Part shown: in pieces, positions 13,397-14,594 of the stretch | Position numbering within the stretch: the stretch's first letter is position 1 | Layout: the number at the start of each line of letters is the position of its first letter | Assembly: GCA_938003885.1 (NCBI GenBank) | Contig: CALKWT010000245.1 | Location: forward strand, 1 to 14,594 | DNA: 14,594 bases | DNA from: an uncultured Balneolaceae bacterium | GTDB lineage: Bacteria; Bacteroidota; Rhodothermia; Balneolales; Balneolaceae | Reading direction: 5' to 3' | Program-made: the position numbers and the translations under genes | The notes under the pieces: generated by a model | The model's database searches: none | Told to the model about the DNA's origin: nothing | Seen by the model: only the letters and a program-made list of their open reading frames with translations

Positions 13397-14313
13397 TATC
13401 AAGAAAAGATTTTATTCGGCAATCGACCCTTTTTATGGCAGGCACATTGTCAGGCGCGCTTCTGCCGGGCAGAGGGCCCTCCGCCTCCGAATCTCTCACC
13501 ATTCTCTTTACCAACGATACCCATGCCCGTATCGAACCTTTTCCACAGACTGCAAGGAATTTTGCGGGCCTGGGAGGAATCAGCCGGAGGGCTGCTCTGG
13601 TTAAGAAAATCCGTTACAATTCCGATCACACGCTCCTTTTGGATGCCGGAGATGTATTTTACGGTACCCCCTGGTTTGATGTATTCAGAGGATCTGTGGA
13701 TTTCAGGGTGATGAGTTCCATGGGTTATGACGCGATGACACCCGGTGAACATGAGTTTAAGTATGGAGCTGATCTGTTTCTGGAGGCGGCCAAAGAGGCA
13801 GGTTTCCCATTTCTGGCTGCCAATTACCGGGCAAAGAACGCAGACTTAAATTCCCTGATCGAAGATCAGATTATCCGGGAGTATTCCGGATTCAATGTAG
13901 GAGTGTTTGGTATTGGAATTGATCTGAACAGTCAGATTGAAAACGGATTAGAGAAGGAGATCAACACGCTGGACACGGTCCGGATAGCCCGGCGAGCAGT
14001 CAACAGCCTCCGGCTTCATCATCATTGCGACTATGTCATCTGCCTGAGTCATCTCGGCCTCTCCCAGGAATCGGGCGGGATAGATGATCTGCGTCTGGCG
14101 GAATCTGTCAGTGGTATTGATCTGATTATTGGCGGGCATACGCACACATTTTTGGATCAGCCGATCGAAGTGACTGGAGCAGATGGGAAAAAAACCTATA
14201 TCACACAGATGGGCCATAGTGGTATCCGGCTGGGCAGGGTGGATCTTCCGCTGTCAGATGAGGCGGTTCAGAACAATTTGATTACAAGCCGGTACTATAC
14301 GATCGGCGAGTAA
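13393..14313 (+). CDS. Tat-exported metallophosphatase, 5'-nucleotidase catalytic half
   Basis: A 306-residue calcineurin-like phosphoesterase matching the N-terminal half of UshA-type 5'-nucleotidases. A twin-arginine-like signal, S-R-K-D-F-I-R with a hydrophobic run to about residue 24, points to export through Tat (the K variant is weaker than R-R). Metal-site residues, with E. coli UshA equivalents: D42 and H44 in T-N-D-T-H (D41, H43), D87 in D-A-G-D (D84), H120 (H117), H220 in S-H-L-G (H217), H249 and H251 in G-G-H-T-H (H252, H254). The exception is E119 in P-G-E-H-E-F, where the family has asparagine (UshA N116), and the following D of N-H-E-F-D is K123. It lacks the substrate-binding domain, encoded by the overlapping upstream gene (ATGA, 13393-13396). 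It likely hydrolyses a phosphate monoester in the periplasm; the substrate is unknown. Confidence 0.9.
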   Translation: MISRKDFIRQSTLFMAGTLSGALLPGRGPSASESLTILFTNDTHARIEPFPQTARNFAGLGGISRRAALVKKIRYNSDHTLLLDAGDVFYGTPWFDVFRGSVDFRVMSSMGYDAMTPGEHEFKYGADLFLEAAKEAGFPFLAANYRAKNADLNSLIEDQIIREYSGFNVGVFGIGIDLNSQIENGLEKEINTLDTVRIARRAVNSLRLHHHCDYVICLSHLGLSQESGGIDDLRLAESVSGIDLIIGGHTHTFLDQPIEVTGADGKKTYITQMGHSGIRLGRVDLPLSDEAVQNNLITSRYYTIGE

Positions 14314-14344
14314 CCAGCCGGCCTTCCGAAGTTTGAACAGGTCG

Positions 14345-14594
14345 CTATTTGGTCACGATCAGAACCACGCCATTCCCGCCTCTTACGCCGTAGGTCGCCG
14401 CATCGGGCCCCTTCAACACCCGGACATAATCAATGTCTCTCACATTGACCATACTGTTTGCCTGGCTGTAACTGGAGCCGATAATCTGCCCGTTAATCAC
14501 AAACAGTGGTTCAATGCCAGAGTTAAATGAGTTGATGCCCCGAATGGTGACGATCTGGTTACCCTGGCTGCCCATAACATTAACACCCGGGACC
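14345..14594 (-). CDS. TonB-receptor plug-domain protein, C-terminal fragment (no barrel)
   Basis: The reading frame enters from the right edge and ends at TAG at 14347-14345, so only the last 82 residues are visible. It starts V-P-G-V-N-V-M-G-S-Q-G and contains V-T-I-R-G-I-N-S-F, P-L-F-V-I-N-G-Q, V-R-D-I-D-Y-V-R-V-L-K-G-P-D-A-A, Y-G-V-R-G-G-N-G-V-V-L-I-V-T-K. These are the landmarks of the second half of a TonB-dependent receptor plug, ending where the first barrel strand should begin. The stop codon follows that last strand directly, so there is no 22-strand barrel. Plug-only proteins, often behind a carboxypeptidase-regulatory-like domain or a BlaR1/M56-type membrane part, exist in Bacteroidota; a truncated receptor is the alternative. 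An ATG at 14575 exists but lies inside the domain and should not be the start. It converges on the metallophosphatase gene with 31 bases between stops. Confidence 0.85.
   Translation of the reverse strand, partial: VPGVNVMGSQGNQIVTIRGINSFNSGIEPLFVINGQIIGSSYSQANSMVNVRDIDYVRVLKGPDAATYGVRGGNGVVLIVTK

Overview
The window looks like chromosomal DNA from a Bacteroidota-type bacterium, most plausibly the Balneolota/Rhodothermota side of that group. The grounds are a DnaE with a fused N-terminal DnaQ-like exonuclease starting MYLIFDTETTGLP, a DUF4412-like exported protein, a two-gene (split) 5'-nucleotidase, a TonB-receptor plug fragment, and weak or absent Shine-Dalgarno sequences before many genes. 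The lineage is inferred from gene style only. No rRNA, tRNA, CRISPR array, insertion sequence or phage gene is visible.

Layout. (1) 1-650: the 5' end of a LysR-family (OxyR-like) regulator runs off the left edge, divergent from an acylphosphatase gene. (2) 650-4876: a 1408-residue replicative polymerase fused to a proofreading exonuclease, followed by thioredoxin (5079-5402) with a strong intrinsic terminator. (3) 5465-7164: a lone RsbW-type ATPase/anti-sigma protein on the minus strand, then a 437-base non-coding stretch rich in inverted repeats that holds a near-consensus promoter, then a small HNH nuclease-like protein on the plus strand. (4) 7165-10406, minus strand: an ECF sigma factor followed 62 bases later by a membrane Ser/Thr kinase with a TPR tail, a sigma/kinase pair of the ECF43-like kind. 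(5) 10615-11757: the tRNA 2-thiouridylase mnmA. (6) 11904-14313: a three-gene envelope operon of a DUF4412-like secreted protein, a lipoprotein carrying a 5'-nucleotidase C-terminal-like domain, and a Tat-signalled metallophosphatase overlapping it by 4 bases. (7) 14345-14594, minus strand: the C-terminal end of a TonB plug domain that stops at the end of the plug with no barrel after it.

How the genes fit together. Much of the window is housekeeping (replication, redox, tRNA thiolation). The accessory interest lies in two signalling modules (anti-sigma protein; sigma/kinase pair) and in the split nucleotidase. In the latter both halves depart from the usual active-site and substrate motifs, so the pair may act on something other than the textbook nucleotide substrates. 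The polymerase has lost several predicted metal ligands of its PHP domain, consistent with the fused exonuclease doing the proofreading. I do not see a clearly new multi-gene system. The best leads are the sigma/kinase pair, the altered split nucleotidase, the plug-only protein and the dyad-rich control region of the HNH gene.
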